In this document: positions 33,916 through 47,139 of the stretch, piece by piece
Position numbering within the stretch: position 1 is the stretch's first letter
Layout: each line of letters opens with the position of its first letter
Source of the DNA: Ehretia macrophylla
Taxonomy: Eukaryota > Streptophyta > Magnoliopsida > Boraginales > Ehretiaceae
Direction: 5' to 3'
DNA: 64,000 bases
NCBI GenBank assembly: GCA_037974665.1
Contig: CM075764.1
Location: 86,980,825 to 87,044,824, forward strand
The notes under the pieces: model-generated
What the model was told of the DNA's origin: nothing
Database searches by the model: none
Seen by the model: only the letters and a program-made list of their open reading frames with translations
Position numbers and translations under genes: made by a program

Positions 33916-36900
33916 TTCTCCCCCCCTTATAGAAATTTCATCCTCGAAATTCTTACTTGATGTACGGAATAGATCTGGGTATTGCTGCTACATCTGATCT
34001 CGTCTCTCCCACGTAGCTTCCTCAATGCTGTGATGCTTCCACAACACCTTAACCATCGAAATCCTTTTCGACCTCAACTCTCGGTCCATCTGATCTAGAA
34101 TACGAATCGGACGCTCGTCATAAGTCAAATTCTCTCGAAGCTGTAACGGCTCTGGCTCAAGAATATGAGACATATCCGGATTATATTTCCGTAAATTAGA
34201 CACGTGAAATACATCGTGGACATTAGAGAAGTTCTCCGGTAAAGCCAACCGATATGCCAACTTACCAACCCTGCCAGTAATCTCAAACGGCCCAACAAAT
34301 CTCGGACTCAGCTTCCCACCTTTACCATAATGAGCAAACCCCTTTCGAGGAGACAATCTCAAGAAAACCCGATCTCCGACTGCAAACTCCAAGTTCCGTC
34401 GACGCTTATCAGCATAACTCTTGAATCTACTCTGCGCCGTAAGCATTTTCTGCCTGATCAACTAAACATTCTCAATCTTCTCAAGAAGTTCTAGCATAAT
34501 AGTCGGATCAACAGTCTTCATCTCCCATACCTCATCCCAATATAAAGGTGAACGGCACTTACGACCGTAAAGAGCTGCAAAAGGTGCCATCCTAATAGTA
34601 GCTTGATAACTATTGTTATAGACAAACTCGGCAAGTGGTAGATGTTTCTCCCAGTTCTTCCCGAAGTCCAGAACACAAGCCCTAAGCATATCTTCCAGAA
34701 TCTGAATAGTCCGCTCAGACTGACCGTCGGTCTGTGGATGATACGCAGTACTGAAGTTCAACTGAGTACCCAAAGTCTCCTGAAGTTTCTCCCACAAATG
34801 AGAAGTAAATCGAGGATCTCGATCAGAGACAATACTAGATGAAATCCCGTGAAGTCTAACAATCTGATCCAAATAAAGATCCGTCAGTTTTGTAACCTCA
34901 TCTCCCATCCTCATTGCAATAAAATGAGCTGTCTTCATCAAACGATCCACGACAACCCAAGCTGCATCATTACCCCTCGGTGTTCTAGGCAAACCAGTGA
35001 CGAAGTCCATCGTAATATGCTCCCATTTCCACTGTGGTATAGCCAACGGCTGAAGCAAACCTGTTGGTCGTTGATGCCCGGCTTTCACCCTCTGACAAGT
35101 CAAACATCTAGATACAAACTGAGCAACCTCCCTCTTCATGTTGTTCCACCAATAATGTTGCTTCAAATCCCGATACATCTTGGTTCCACCGGGATGAATA
35201 GTATATTTAGAATTATGAGCTTCCTACAGAATACCTCGCCTCAAACTCGACTCATCGGGAACACAAACCCTGTTCCGAAACCGAAGAATACTGTCCTCAT
35301 GCAGTTTAAAGTCAGACTGATCATCAACGATCTGATCCTTGATCTTCTGAAGTTTAACATCAAGTTGCTGAGCTTCCTTGATCTGAGACAATAATAAAGG
35401 CTGAATACGGAGATGTGAACACGTCACCCCAACCTGAGTCAACTCTGGTCTCCAATAACTAAACTCCTCAAGAACCTCCCACTTCTTGACAGCCAAACAA
35501 GAAATACTAGCCTTCCGGCTGAGAGCATCTGCTACAACATTTGCCTTTCCAGGCAGATAATTGATAGAACAATTATAATCTCCAAGAAGCTCCATCCACC
35601 TCCGCTGGCGCATATTCAACTCCTTCTGTGAGAACAAGTACTTCAGACTCTTATGATCAGTGAAAATTTTAAACTTACTTCCCCACAGATAATGACGCCA
35701 CTTCTTGAGTGCAAAGACAACTGCTGCCAACTCAAGATCATGAGTCGGATAGTTTTCTTCATAAGGCATCAACTTTCGAGAAGCATAGGCAATAACTCGG
35801 CCATCCTGCATAAGAACACATCCCAAGCCTTCCTTGGATGCATCACTGTAAATGACCATATTATCGGTCCCCTCTGGTAGAGCAAGTACTGGAGCAGTAG
35901 TCAACCTCTTTTTCAACTCCTGAAACCCACTCTCATACTTCTCGTCCCAATTAAAGATAGTCCGTTTCTGAGTCAACTTAGATAGTGGCCCTGCAATCTT
36001 CGAGAAGTCCTTGACAAACCTACGATAATAACCCGCCAAGCCAAGAAAGCTACGGACATCAGAAACACTCTCTGGCCGTTTCCAAGACATCACCGATTCA
36101 ATCTTAGTGGGATCCACATAAATACCACTCTGTGTAATAACATGGCCAAGAAAAGAAATCCGTTGCAGCCAAAATTCACATTTGCTGAACTTGGCAAACA
36201 ATTGATGCTCCTGCAGCTTCTCTAATACAAGCCGTAGATGTTGCTCGTGCTCCGATTCAGATTTAGAATAGACCAAGATATCATCAATAAAAATCACAAT
36301 GAACTGGTCCAAGTACTGCTGAAAGACTCGATGCATCAAATCCATGAATGCTGTCGGTGCATTAGTCAAACCAAAGGGCATAACAACAAACTCATAATGC
36401 CCGTACCGAGTCCTGAAGGCAGACTTCAGAACATCCTCCGTACGAATCCGAAGCTGATAATACCCCTGCCTCAAATCAAATTTAGAATAGACTTTAGCCC
36501 CCTGAAGTTGATCAAACAACTCATCAATTAGTGGCAAAGGATATTTATTCTTGATGGTCACCTGATTCAAACCACGGTAATCAATACACAATCTCAAGGT
36601 ACCATCATTCTTCTTCACAAATAAGACTGGAGCTCCCCAAGGTGATGAACTCTGCTGAATGAATCCTTTCTTCAATAACTCCTGTAATTGAGTCTTCAAC
36701 TCCTTCAACTCGGCTGGTGCCATCCGGTACGCTGATTTAGAAATAGGTTGAGTACCGGGAATAAGATTGATCACAAACTCTATATCCCTCTCTGGCGGTA
36801 ACCCTGGCAACTCCTCGGGAAATACATTAGGATATTCCCGAATAATAGGGACTTCCTCCAGCTGTAGCTTATCAGATGGCTTGTTGATCAGATAAGCCAG

Positions 36901-38640
36901 ATAACCCGAACACCCCTTACTCACCAACTTAACGGCTTTAGTTGCTGAGATAAAAAAACTCGTCTTAGCACCCCGGCTACCCGCTACCTCTACTACTGGC
37001 TGATCCAGCAAACGAAACTGTACTACCTTGGTTCTACAGTTCAATTGGGCATCATACTTAGCAAGCCTATCCATACCCAGAATAACATCATACCCCCGGA
37101 TAGGAAATAAAATAAGGTCTGAAGGAAAATTATGCCCCTTAACATGTATTATACAATCCTTACATACTAGGCCAGTAACATACTTATTAGTCAAAGAGGT
37201 ACTAATCTCAACCACATAAGGCAATCTTTCAAGTTACAATTTAACACGTTGCACACAAGCAGGAGTAATGAAAGAATGCGTAGCACCAGAATCAATCAAC
37301 ACTTTAACAAGTTGATCAAGTATAAGGAAGTTACCTTCCACCACTGTAGTCTCCTCAGGCATCTCTTCCATATCAACTGCATAAGCCCGAGCGTGAACCC
37401 GCTGCTGTTGTGGTACACTGCCCGTAGGCCTACCCTGGTAACCCTAAGTCGCTGCCCGACCCTCAGTCCTCGCATATCTAGGGAAATCCTTCGCCCTATG
37501 CTCGCTGCTACCACAACCCAACCATGTCCCTGCCTTTACCCTGCAGTCGGACTCCACATGCCCTGGGCGCTTGCAGTAATTACACTGCGATGATGTGGCA
37601 CTAACACTGCCCCTAGAAGAACTAGAAGCTGATGAAGCAGCTGATACAGCCTGCTGCTGAGGTCTCACCACACTAGGCCTGTATGGACCCTGAGACTGGG
37701 CTGGCCTATACTGAGTCTGAACCTGATATGGCCCCTGCTGAAACTGAGGCCGATAGTAACTCTGCTGACCCTGTGGCCTATAAGAACCCTGCTGGGCTGG
37801 TGGCCTGTAGACAACCTGCTGTACTGGAGGCCTATATATAACCTGCTGGCCCTGTGGCTGATACGGCCTCTTACTAGGCTAACTGGAGACAATCTGATCC
37901 CCTTTCCTCTTCTCTAACCTAGAAGCTGCATCAAAAGCCTCAGTGAAGATATCATAGCGATTCAGAGCCATCGCATCCTGAATCTCGGGCCTCAATCCCA
38001 ACATAAATCTATGGGTCTTCCTCTCCTCCACAGCTATAAACTCCAGTGCATACCGAGACAACCTAGTGAATGTAGCCTCATACTGAGCCACAGAAGAATC
38101 CCCCTGTACCAAAGACAGGAACTTAGCCTCTCTCCTCTCCCGTGCAACCCTCGGGACATACTTATCCCTAAAAGTAGTAAGAAAGGTATCCCAAACATAC
38201 GGAACACCTCGGGTCTCCCAACTGGCTCTCACAGTGCGCCACCATTCCTCTGCCTCATCATCAAGCAAATAGACAGCACAAGTCACCTTCTTCTCATCAG
38301 TGTACCCGAGAGGATCAAAAATTTTCTCTAACTTACTAATCCACGACTCGGCCTTCCTATCATCAGGCTCTCCCTGAAATCTAGGAGGATAGTACCCCAG
38401 AAACTCCTTCATAGTACCTCGTCCGTGATTACCACTCTGTACATTCTGTATCTGGGCCTGCAATGCCTGAGTCTGAGCAGCCTGACCCGCTAACAACTGG
38501 GCCTGTCCAGCCATCAAATCTGCAATCTGATCGATTGCTTCCCCTAACCTGTCATCACCCCCATCACGGCCCTATGCCGTATTACCAGGAACCTCATCTA
38601 CTAACTCGGGCCTACCATGAGTCCTCGATCTACCGACCAT
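33895..38640 (-). pseudogene. B gag-pol, multiple stops
   Basis: Starts at ATG 38640 (MVGRSRTHGRPELVDE). A TAG at 38572-38574 is followed by the gag ORF (to 37879). Further stops lie near 37879, 37445, 37225, 35224, 34462 and 33988. Most replace a Gln codon of the sister copies (CAG or CAA to TAG or TAA); the one at 35224 replaces Glu. Visible domains are the two CCHC knuckles (37585-37480), protease-RT-RNase H (mainly 37224-35224, with [13 protein letters not shown] and [11 protein letters not shown]), integrase ([31 protein letters not shown]), GPF module (FVGPFEI) and chromodomain (KVLWKHHSIEEATWE). The frame crosses the PPT and stops with TGA at 33895-33897, inside the LTR. Overall length matches G1. 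Confidence 0.9.
33916..33928 (-). promoter_or_regulatory. B polypurine tract
   Basis: Minus-strand AAGGGGGGGAGAA next to the 3' LTR. As in G1, the Pol frame reads through it. Confidence 0.9.
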
Positions 38641-38916
38641 CGTACTAATCAAAGAGTTAGCATAGGTTATAGCACGTAAACAGGTTATATACAACTTTTA
38701 ACACATAAACAACAAACTCATATAAAACACATAGATCACATAAGTTTCAATCACATAAGCAAATTGATCACATAATCACATAAGCACTTAAATCACATAA
38801 TCACTTAATCATTTAGTCATATCAATACATAATTCACTTTTCTTTCTTTTCACACATATTTCATGCTAAGACCATTACCCACATTCCGAGAATACCCCGG
38901 CTGACAACTAACATGC

Positions 38917-38928
38917 GCTCTGATACCA
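38917..38928 (-). promoter_or_regulatory. B primer-binding site
   Basis: Minus-strand TGGTATCAGAGC, 6 bases past the 5' LTR. The leader 38641-38916 has ATCACATAA-like repeats as in G1. Confidence 0.92.
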
Positions 38929-38934
38929 CTTAAA

Positions 38935-41312
38935 TGTCACGCCCCAACTCGACCCCACCTATAATCAGTCAGGACGGAACGGAATTTCGACAGTATAACG
39001 ACAGTAAATAGGATACCGAGGTTCCAAACCAACCTCATTAATAACATTAAATATTCAATTCCATAACCATACAAACCACGCCTCCTCAACAGCATAACAA
39101 CACAAAACATAACCGTAATATACAATAATCAGTCTTCGTTATCTGCCTCCGTTCCAACATAACATACAATACCTCAACCTTATCATACATTTCAAAAATA
39201 AGTTGAGACCCATCTAACAACTTAACCATAGACAAAAGAAAGCCACTAAGTTAACATCATTTGGATCATCATCTTTTCAACATCTATTACAATAAGAACC
39301 ATAAAGCATATAAAAGTCTAATAAACTAATGTACATGACACTAAACAACATAGAATCATGGATAAGACTTAGGGACATATGACTCATCCACGAAAGGCAC
39401 ATTTTCCTCCTCAGGAGGCACGTACCCGTAATCTGGTTCTGCAACACTTGTAAGCATGCAATAATAGAGAGTGAGCTTATATAAATAAGCCCAGTGAGGA
39501 TCCGATAGATCTCGACAGTATTCACTACGCTCCTTGGATTTAGTCCTTTGAGCAAGTAAACACACAACAACAAAAATAATGCTATAATCACATAACTATA
39601 TAACCAATCAATAAAGGATACTCTATTTGGTGTAGCTCCAAATGCCATCACGATCTCAACCATTCTTCTTATAACTCCCCATTACTCACACACCCGAGGT
39701 ACCTCACTAGCCCCTCCCTCCATGACACCTCCGTCATGCGAGCTGGGGGTAGCCTATGGCAGTCATGCCGTTATCAACCCGACAGCCCAATGCTGCCCGA
39801 GAGGTGGCACACACATACCAAGACTCCATAATCATCATCAATCATCAATCAATCATCATTTATACATCATTGATAGCATCAATTATCATTTAAACAACAA
39901 TAACTTAGTTAGATGACAAAGTAGGCCATCTAACTGGACATGCATTATAAATACTATTAAACCCTAAATTACTCATCTACAACTCACCATTCAACACTCA
40001 AACACAACCCAATCATCTAAAGGCATCGTTCAAGAAATTAAAGAATGACAACCTAAACTTCAAAAATTCATAACTTACATTCTACTAGCCCAAACATTGC
40101 CAAATCAGTTTCTATCACTCACCTATTCAACCTACTACATTAGCCCTCTCGAAAATCCACCATAACACCTCCAAATCATGCCCGATAACCCTAAAACCCT
40201 AGGATGTCTTGGCTGAATTTTCTGAATTTTCCCACTAGCAATGTAATCAAAAATTCAGCATTACAACAGCGCTAACACGTAATTATCAAGTATTTAGAAA
40301 TCGACGGCAATCGATTTCGATCATCGCAACTCAATTAATTCAACATTGAACAATTTAATCAAAATTTAATACTCAAAAAATAAAAATTATGCTACATCCG
40401 ACAGAAACTCGTAGTATTAGCATAAAACGATCCCTAGCATGCAAGGAGCAATAATCTATCATTATATTACAATTCTAACGGTTCAATCATCATTTATACG
40501 CAAAAATGCAAAAGACAAGTTTTGAGATCTAGAATTTTTCTCTCACCTTTGATGCGATAAAAGCCTAGGATTGCGTGAAGTGTGTGCCCAATAAGCAGAA
40601 TCCAAGTCGGTGCGAAGTTTTACAGACAAAAACTAGGTTTTTCTTTGAAATTTTGTGTTGAAAACCTTGAAGAAAAGCTTGGCTATTCTCTCATGAACTT
40701 CTCGGCCATATGTGTGAAAATGAAGGTGTTTTTGTGCTTTGCTTGTGTGTGTAGGTGATATAAGCTTCAAAGTCAACATTTTAAATAAAGTCAAAGTTAC
40801 TTTAAATTAGTATTTTTGTGTTTTATTGACTTTAAATGCATTTTCTTGATCACCAAAGTTCAAAACATTTATTCAACACCCAAGCTAGCTCAAGTAAATT
40901 ATTTTTAGGTGATAAGAAGTTTTACCTTCAAAGAATTCCACCCGAGTCGGCTTAAAACTCGGTTTTTGCAAAAGTCGGTGTAAAAACCCTAATAAATTCC
41001 TAAGCCGATTTGAAAACCGTTTTTATCAATCACAGGTCTATTAAAGTCCGTGGACTAGGTCTGGAAGGGTTAAAAAGACCAGTTTCAAAATTTTAGCGGA
41101 GATGCGTCCAAAACACTATTCACTAACAAACGACGAAAAAATTTCTGATCCCGTTTTTGAGAAAAATTTCATGAAAGCACATTTAGCACGTATTAGGAGT
41201 ATTGACATCAAAATTATAACTTTCTAGGTCCTATAGCACATAAATAGGTCATATTCACGCAAAACGAGGTATAGCACGTAAAACGAAATAAGCAGAAAAG
41301 TGGGGTTTCACA
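38935..41312 (-). repeat. B 5' LTR
   Basis: 2378-bp partner of 31537-33915, same ends. The conserved GC-rich block is at about 39715-39815. Many substitutions relative to its partner point to an older insertion than T1. Confidence 0.93.
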
Positions 41313-42123
41313 CAACACTTGTAAGCATGCAATAATAGAGAGTAAGCTTATATAAAATAAGCCTACATATGCGTGCAATGCGTGCCTAACAAGCAAGAAA
41401 AAACTTTGGTGCAAGAGTTTTGGCCTTGGATTGCAATTTATAAGAGAAATATTGAACAAAAACTAAGCAAAAATGGCCTTGAGAGTTTCGGCCATGTGTG
41501 TGTGTGTGTTTGTGGTGTTTTGAATTTTATTTTGTGAGCTATTTTTAGTTATTTAGCATATATAAGGCAAGTCAACAATTAAAATGCAAAGTCAAAGTTG
41601 AGCATTTAGTATTTTTTTAGTCTTTTAATTGTATTTCTAGTCTTTTAATTCATTTAATGGCTATTTCTTGCTCAAACATTAAACAAACACTTAAACTAAT
41701 TCTAGACAATATATTTTAGGTGACAAGAAGTTTTACATCCAAACAATTCTACCCGAGTCGGCTTAAAACTCGATTTTTGTAAAAGTCAGTGTAAAAACCC
41801 TAATAAATTCCTAAGCCGATTTGAAAACCGTTTTAATTAAACACAGGTCTATTAAAGTCCGAGGACTAGGTCTAGAAGGGTTAAAAAGACTAGTTTCAAA
41901 ATTTTAGCGGACGTGTTTTAAAAATACTATTCAATAAAAGTCGATGATAAAATTTCTGACTCTGTTTTTGATGAAAATTTCATGAATCCACATATAGCAT
42001 GTTCTAGGAGTATTAATATCAAAATTATCACATTCTAAGTTATATAGTACATAAACAGGTTAATTCACACAGAACGAGAATAAATACGCAAAACTAGACA
42101 GGATAGAAAAGTGGGGTTTCACA
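41313..42123 (-). repeat. A 3' LTR, proximal piece, with internal deletion
   Basis: Continuation of the LTR broken at 31536, ending GGGGTTTCACA. At 41357-41363 (ATAAGCC) the sequence jumps from the AAATAAGCC block to the AAGCCTA-ATATGCG block. In intact G LTRs these are about 1.1 kb apart (27090 and 28232 in the solo LTR). The missing part includes the conserved GC-rich block. Confidence 0.88.
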
Positions 42124-45100
42124 TTCTCCCCCCCTTAAAGAAATTTTGTCCTCGAAATTCTTACTTGATGTACTGAACAGATCTGGGTACTGCTGCTGTA
42201 TTTGATCTCGTCTCTCCCAAGTAGTTTCCTCAATGCCGTGATGCTTCCACAATACCTTAACCATCGGAATCTTCTTCGACCTCAACTCTCGTTCCATCTA
42301 ATCAAGAATACGAATCGGACGCTCGTCATAAGTCAGATTCTCACAAAGCTGTAACGGCTCTGGCTCAAGAATATGAGAAGGATCCAGATTATATTTCTGC
42401 AAATGAGACACGGGAAACACATCGTGCACATTAGAGAAGTGCTCCTGTAAAGCCAACCGATATGCCAACTTACCAACCCTGCCGATAATCTCAAATAGCC
42501 CAACAAATCTCGGACTCAGCTTACCACCTTTACCATAACGAGCAAACCCCTTACGAGGAGACAATCTCAAGAAAACTCGATCTCAGATTGCAAACTCCAA
42601 GTCCCGATGACGCTTATCAGCATAACTCTTGAATCTACTCTGCGCCGTAAGCATTCTCTGCCTGATCAACTGAACATTCTCAATCTTCTCAAGAAAATCT
42701 GTCATAATAGTCAGATCAATAGTCTTCATCTCCCCTACCTCGTCCCAATATAAAGGTGAACGACACTTACGACCGTAAAGAGCTATGGAAGGTGCCATCC
42801 CAATAGTAGCTTGATAACTATTGTTATAGGCAAACTTGGCAAGTGGTAGATGTTTCTCCCAGTTCTTCCCGAAGTCCAGAACACAAGCCCTAAGCATATC
42901 TTCCAGAATTTGAATAGTCCGCTCAGACTGACCATCGGTCTGTGGATGATACGCGGTACTGAAGTTCAGCTGAGTACCCAAGGTCTCCTGAAGTTTCTCC
43001 CATAAATGAGAAGTAAATCGAGGATCTCGATCTGAGACAATACTAGATGGAATCCCGTGAAGTCTAACAATCTGATCCAAATAAAGACCCGTCAACTTTG
43101 TAACCTCATCCCCCATCCTTATCAAAATAAAATGAGCTGTCTTCGTCAAACGATCCACGATAACCCAAACTGCATCATTACCCCTCGGTGTTCTATGCAA
43201 ACCAGTGACGAAATCCATAATAATATACTCCCACTTCCACTCTGGTATAGCCAACGGCTGAAGTAACCCTGCTGGTCGTTGATGCTCGGCTTTCACCCTC
43301 TGACAAGTCAAACATCTAGATACAAACTGAGCAACTTCTCTCTTCATGTTATTCCACCAGTAATGTTGCTTCAAATCCCGATACATCTTGGTTCTACCGG
43401 GATGAATAGTATACTTAGAATTATGAGCTTCCTCCAGAATACCTCGCCTCAAGCCCGATTCATCGGGAACACAAACCCTATTCCTAAACCGAAGAGTACC
43501 GTTCTCATGCAGTTTAAAGTCAGACTGATCATCTGTGATCTGATCCTTGATCTTCTGAAGTTTAACATCCAGTTGCTGAGCTTCTCTGATCTGAGACAGC
43601 AATAAAGGCTGAATACGGAGATGTGAACACATCACCCCAACCTGAGTCAACTCCGGTTTCCAATAAGTGAATTCCTCAAGAATCTCCCATTTCTTGGCAG
43701 CCAAACAAGCAACACTCGCCTTACAACTAAGAGCATCTGCTATAACATTTGCCTTTCCAGGCAGATAATTGATAGAACAATTATAATCTCCAAGAAGTTC
43801 CATCCACCTCTGCTGGCACATATTCAACTCCTTCTGTGAAAATAAATACTTAAGACTTATGATCTGTGAAAATCTCGAACTTACTTCCCCACAGATAATA
43901 ACGCCACTTTTTCAGTGCGAAAACAACAGCTGCCAACTCAAGATCATGAGTTGGATAGTTCACCTTATAAGGCTTCAACTTCCAAGAAGCATAGGCAATA
44001 ACTCGTCCATCCTACATAAGAACACATCCCAAGCCCTCCTTGGATGCATCGCTATAAATGACCATATTATCGGTCCCCTCTGGTAGAGCAAGTACTGGAG
44101 CGGTAGTCAACCTCTTTTTCAACTCCTGAAACCCACTCTCACACTTCTCATCCCAAGTAAAAATAGTCCGTTTCTGAGTTAACTTAGAAAGTGGCCCAGC
44201 AATCTTCGAGAAGTCCTTTACAAACCTACGATAATAACCCGCCAAGCCAAGAAAGCTACGGACCTCAGAAACATTCTCTGGCCGTTTCCAAGACATCACC
44301 ACTTCAATCTTAGTGGGATCTACAGATATAGCGCTCTGTGTAATCACATGGCCAAGAAAAGATATGCGTTGCAGCCAAAATTCACATTTGCTAAACTTGG
44401 CAAACAACTGATGCTCCTGCAGTTTCTGTAAGACAAGCCGTAGACGTTGCTCATGCTCCGATTCAGATTTAGAATAGACCAAGATATCATCAATAAAGAT
44501 TACCACGAACTAGTCGAAATACGGCTGAAAAACCCGATGCATAAGATCCAATAATGCTGTCGGCGCATTAGTTAATCCAAAGGGCATAACAACAAACTCA
44601 TAATGCCCGTACCGAGTCCTAAAAGCAGACTTCGGAACATCCTCTGTGCGAATCCGAAGATGATAATACCCCTGCCTCAAGTCAAACTTAGAGTAGACTT
44701 TGGCTTCCTGAAGTTGATCAAACAACTCGTCAATCAGTGGTAAAGGATACTTGTTCTTGATGGTCACCTAATTCAAACCACGATAATCAATACACAATCT
44801 CAATGTAACATCATTCTTCTTCACAAATAAAACAGGAGCTCCCTAAGGTGAAGAACTTTGCTGAATAAATCCCTTCTCCAATAACTCCTACAACTGAGTC
44901 TTCAACTACTTCAACTCAGCTGGTGCCATCCAGTACACTGATTTAGAAATAGGTTGAGTACCGGGAATAAGATTGATCACAAACTCCACATCTCTCTCTG
45001 GCGGTAACCCTGGCAACTCCTCGGGAAATACATTGGGATATTCCTGAATAATAGGAACTTCCCCTAGCTGTAGCTTATCAGATGGCTTGTTGATCAAATA

Positions 45101-46845
45101 AGCTAGATAACCCGAACACCCCTTACTCACCAACTTAATGGCTTTAGTTGCTGAGATCACAAAACTCGTCTTAGCACCCCGATTCCCTACTACCTCAATT
45201 ACTGGCTGATTTGGCAATCGAAACCGTACTACCTTTGTTCTACAGTTCAACTGGGCATCATATTTAGAAAGCCAATCCATACCCAAGATAACATCATACC
45301 CCCGGATAGGAAATAAGATAAGGTCCAAAGGAAAACTATGCCCCTTAATATTTATTTTACAATCCTTACATACTAAGCCAGTCACATACTTATCGGTCAA
45401 AGAGGTACTAATTTCAACCACATAAGGCAGTCTTTCAGGTTGCATATTAACACGTTACACACAAGCAGGAGTAATGAAAGAATGCATAGCACCAGAATCA
45501 ATCAACACTTTAACAAGTTCATCAAGTAGAAGGAAGTTACCTTCCACCACTGCAGTCTCCTCAGGCATCTCCTCCAAATCAACTACGTAGGCCCGAGCCT
45601 GGACCTGCTGCAGTTGAGAAGTATTGCCCGCAAGTCTACCCTGATAACCCTGAGTCGCTGCCCGACCCTCAGTCCTCGAATATCTAGGGCAATCCCTCAC
45701 CCTGTGCTGATTGATGCCGCATCCTGAACACGTCCCTGCCTTCACTCTGCAATCGGCCTCCACATGCCCCGTGCGCTTGCAGTGTGTACACTGCGATGAT
45801 AATACACTAACACTGCCTTGGAAGAACCAGAAGCTGAAGAAACAGCTGAACCAGCCTGCTGCTGAGGCCTTACCAAACTAGGCCTGTACTGACCCTGAGA
45901 TTGGGCTGGCCTAAACTGGGACTGAACCTGATATGACCTCTGCTAAAAATGAGGTCGATAATAACTCTATTGACCCTGTGGCCTGAAAGAACCCTGCTGA
46001 GCTAGTGGCCTGTACACAACCTGCTGTACGGGAGGCCTATACATGCTCTGCTGAAACTACAGCTGATACGGCCTCTTACTAGGCTGACTAGACATAAGCT
46101 GATCCTCCTTTCTCTTTTCTGACCTAGAAGCTGCATCAAAGGCCTCAGTGAATATATCATATCGATTCAGAGCCATCGCATCCTGAATCTCGGGGCTCAA
46201 CCCCAACATAATTCTACGAGTCCTCTGCTCCTCATCAGCCATATACTCCGGTGCATACCGGGACAATCGAGTAAAGGTGACCTTATACTGAGCCACTCAG
46301 GCATCCCCCTGAATCAGAGATAGAAACTTAGCCTCTCTTCTCTCCAGTGTAATCCTCAGGACATACTTCTCCTGAAAAGCTCTCAAGAAGGTATCCCAGG
46401 CATAAGGAACACCGCGAGTCTCCCAGCTAGCTCTCCCTGTGCACCACCATTCCTCTGCCTCATCATCGAATAAGTGCACGGCAAAGGTAACCTTTTGCTC
46501 ATCGGTGTAATCAAGAGGATCATAAATCTTCTCCACCTTATTAATCCACACTTCAGCCTTCCGATCATCGGGTTCCCCCTGAAATCTAGGTGGATGATAC
46601 CCTAAGAACTCTTTCAGGGTACCACGCCCGTGGTTTCCACCCTACACATTCAATAACTGAGCCTACCAAGCCTGAGTCTGGGCAGCCTGCCCTACTATCA
46701 ATTGTGCCTGTCCGGCCACTAACTCAGCAATCCTATCCATAGCTGCCCTCAAACGATCATCACCCCTATCACGGCCCGGTGTTGTATTACCAGGAGTCTC
46801 ATCTACTACCTCGGGCCTACCTTTGGTCTTTGGTCTACCGGCCAT
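42094..46845 (-). pseudogene. A gag-pol, broken
   Basis: Starts at ATG 46845 (MAGRPKTKGRPEVVDE). Gag pieces lie at 46845-46663, 46551-46297 and 46296-46057. A poorly preserved Q/P/Y-rich linker follows, with a TAG for Gln near 45950. Knuckles lie near 45780-45690 (the second reads CSGCGINQHRVRDC). Then come protease (LIDSGAMHSF), pre-RT and RT (44906-45445; 44510-44767; 44012-44506 with [11 protein letters not shown]), RNase H, integrase (42583-43827, [27 protein letters not shown]), a worn GPF module (FVGLFEI) and a chromodomain (KVLWKHHGIEETTWE). At least eight stops or frameshifts. The last ORF crosses the PPT and ends at 42094 inside the LTR. This is one of the more decayed G copies. Confidence 0.88.
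42124..42137 (-). promoter_or_regulatory. A polypurine tract
   Basis: Minus-strand TAAGGGGGGGAGAA adjacent to the 3' LTR. Confidence 0.88.
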
Positions 46846-47115
46846 TCTACTAATCAAAGAGTTAGCACAAGTTATAGAACGTAAACAGGTTAGAAACAAC
46901 TATTAGCACATAAACAGCAAACTCATATAAAACACATAAACAAATTGATCACATAATCACATAAGCACTAAATCACATAATCACTTAATCACTTAATCAC
47001 TTAATCATTTAATCATATTAATACATAGTTCACTTTTCTTTTTTTTTCATACATACTTTCATGCTAAGACCATTATCCACATTCTGAGAATACCCCGGCT
47101 GACAACTAAACATGC

Positions 47116-47127
47116 ACTATGATACCA
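47116..47127 (-). promoter_or_regulatory. A primer-binding site, decayed
   Basis: Minus-strand TGGTATCATAGT, two changes from TGGTATCAGAGC, followed (toward higher coordinates) by the usual 6-base spacer and then no LTR. The leader 46846-47115 matches that of G1 and B. Confidence 0.85.
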
Positions 47128-47139
47128 CTTAAAAGTTGG

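Larger units (their letters stand above)
31537..41312 (-). mobile_element. Ty3/gypsy element B (family G), complete but dead
   Basis: 9776-bp minus-strand element with LTRs 31537-33915 and 38935-41312, a PBS and a PPT. It lies inside the 3' LTR of A. Expected 5-bp flanks do not match (AGTTT left, CAACA right), although the host LTR continues across it. Gag-pol is nearly collinear with G1 but has many stops. The LTRs differ by several percent, most strongly in their first 100 bases. Confidence 0.88.
31033..47134 (-). mobile_element. Ty3/gypsy element A (family G), 5' LTR missing
   Basis: Minus-strand element in C. It has a 3' LTR in two pieces (31033-31536 and 41313-42123, split by element B), a PPT, a broken gag-pol (42094-46845), a leader and a decayed PBS. 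After the PBS the sequence goes straight to C coding DNA at about 47140. The 5' LTR, which should start at 47134, is absent, and so is a copy of the left flank ATACC, since the right side reads GTTGG. It is therefore a one-LTR element. Confidence 0.85.
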
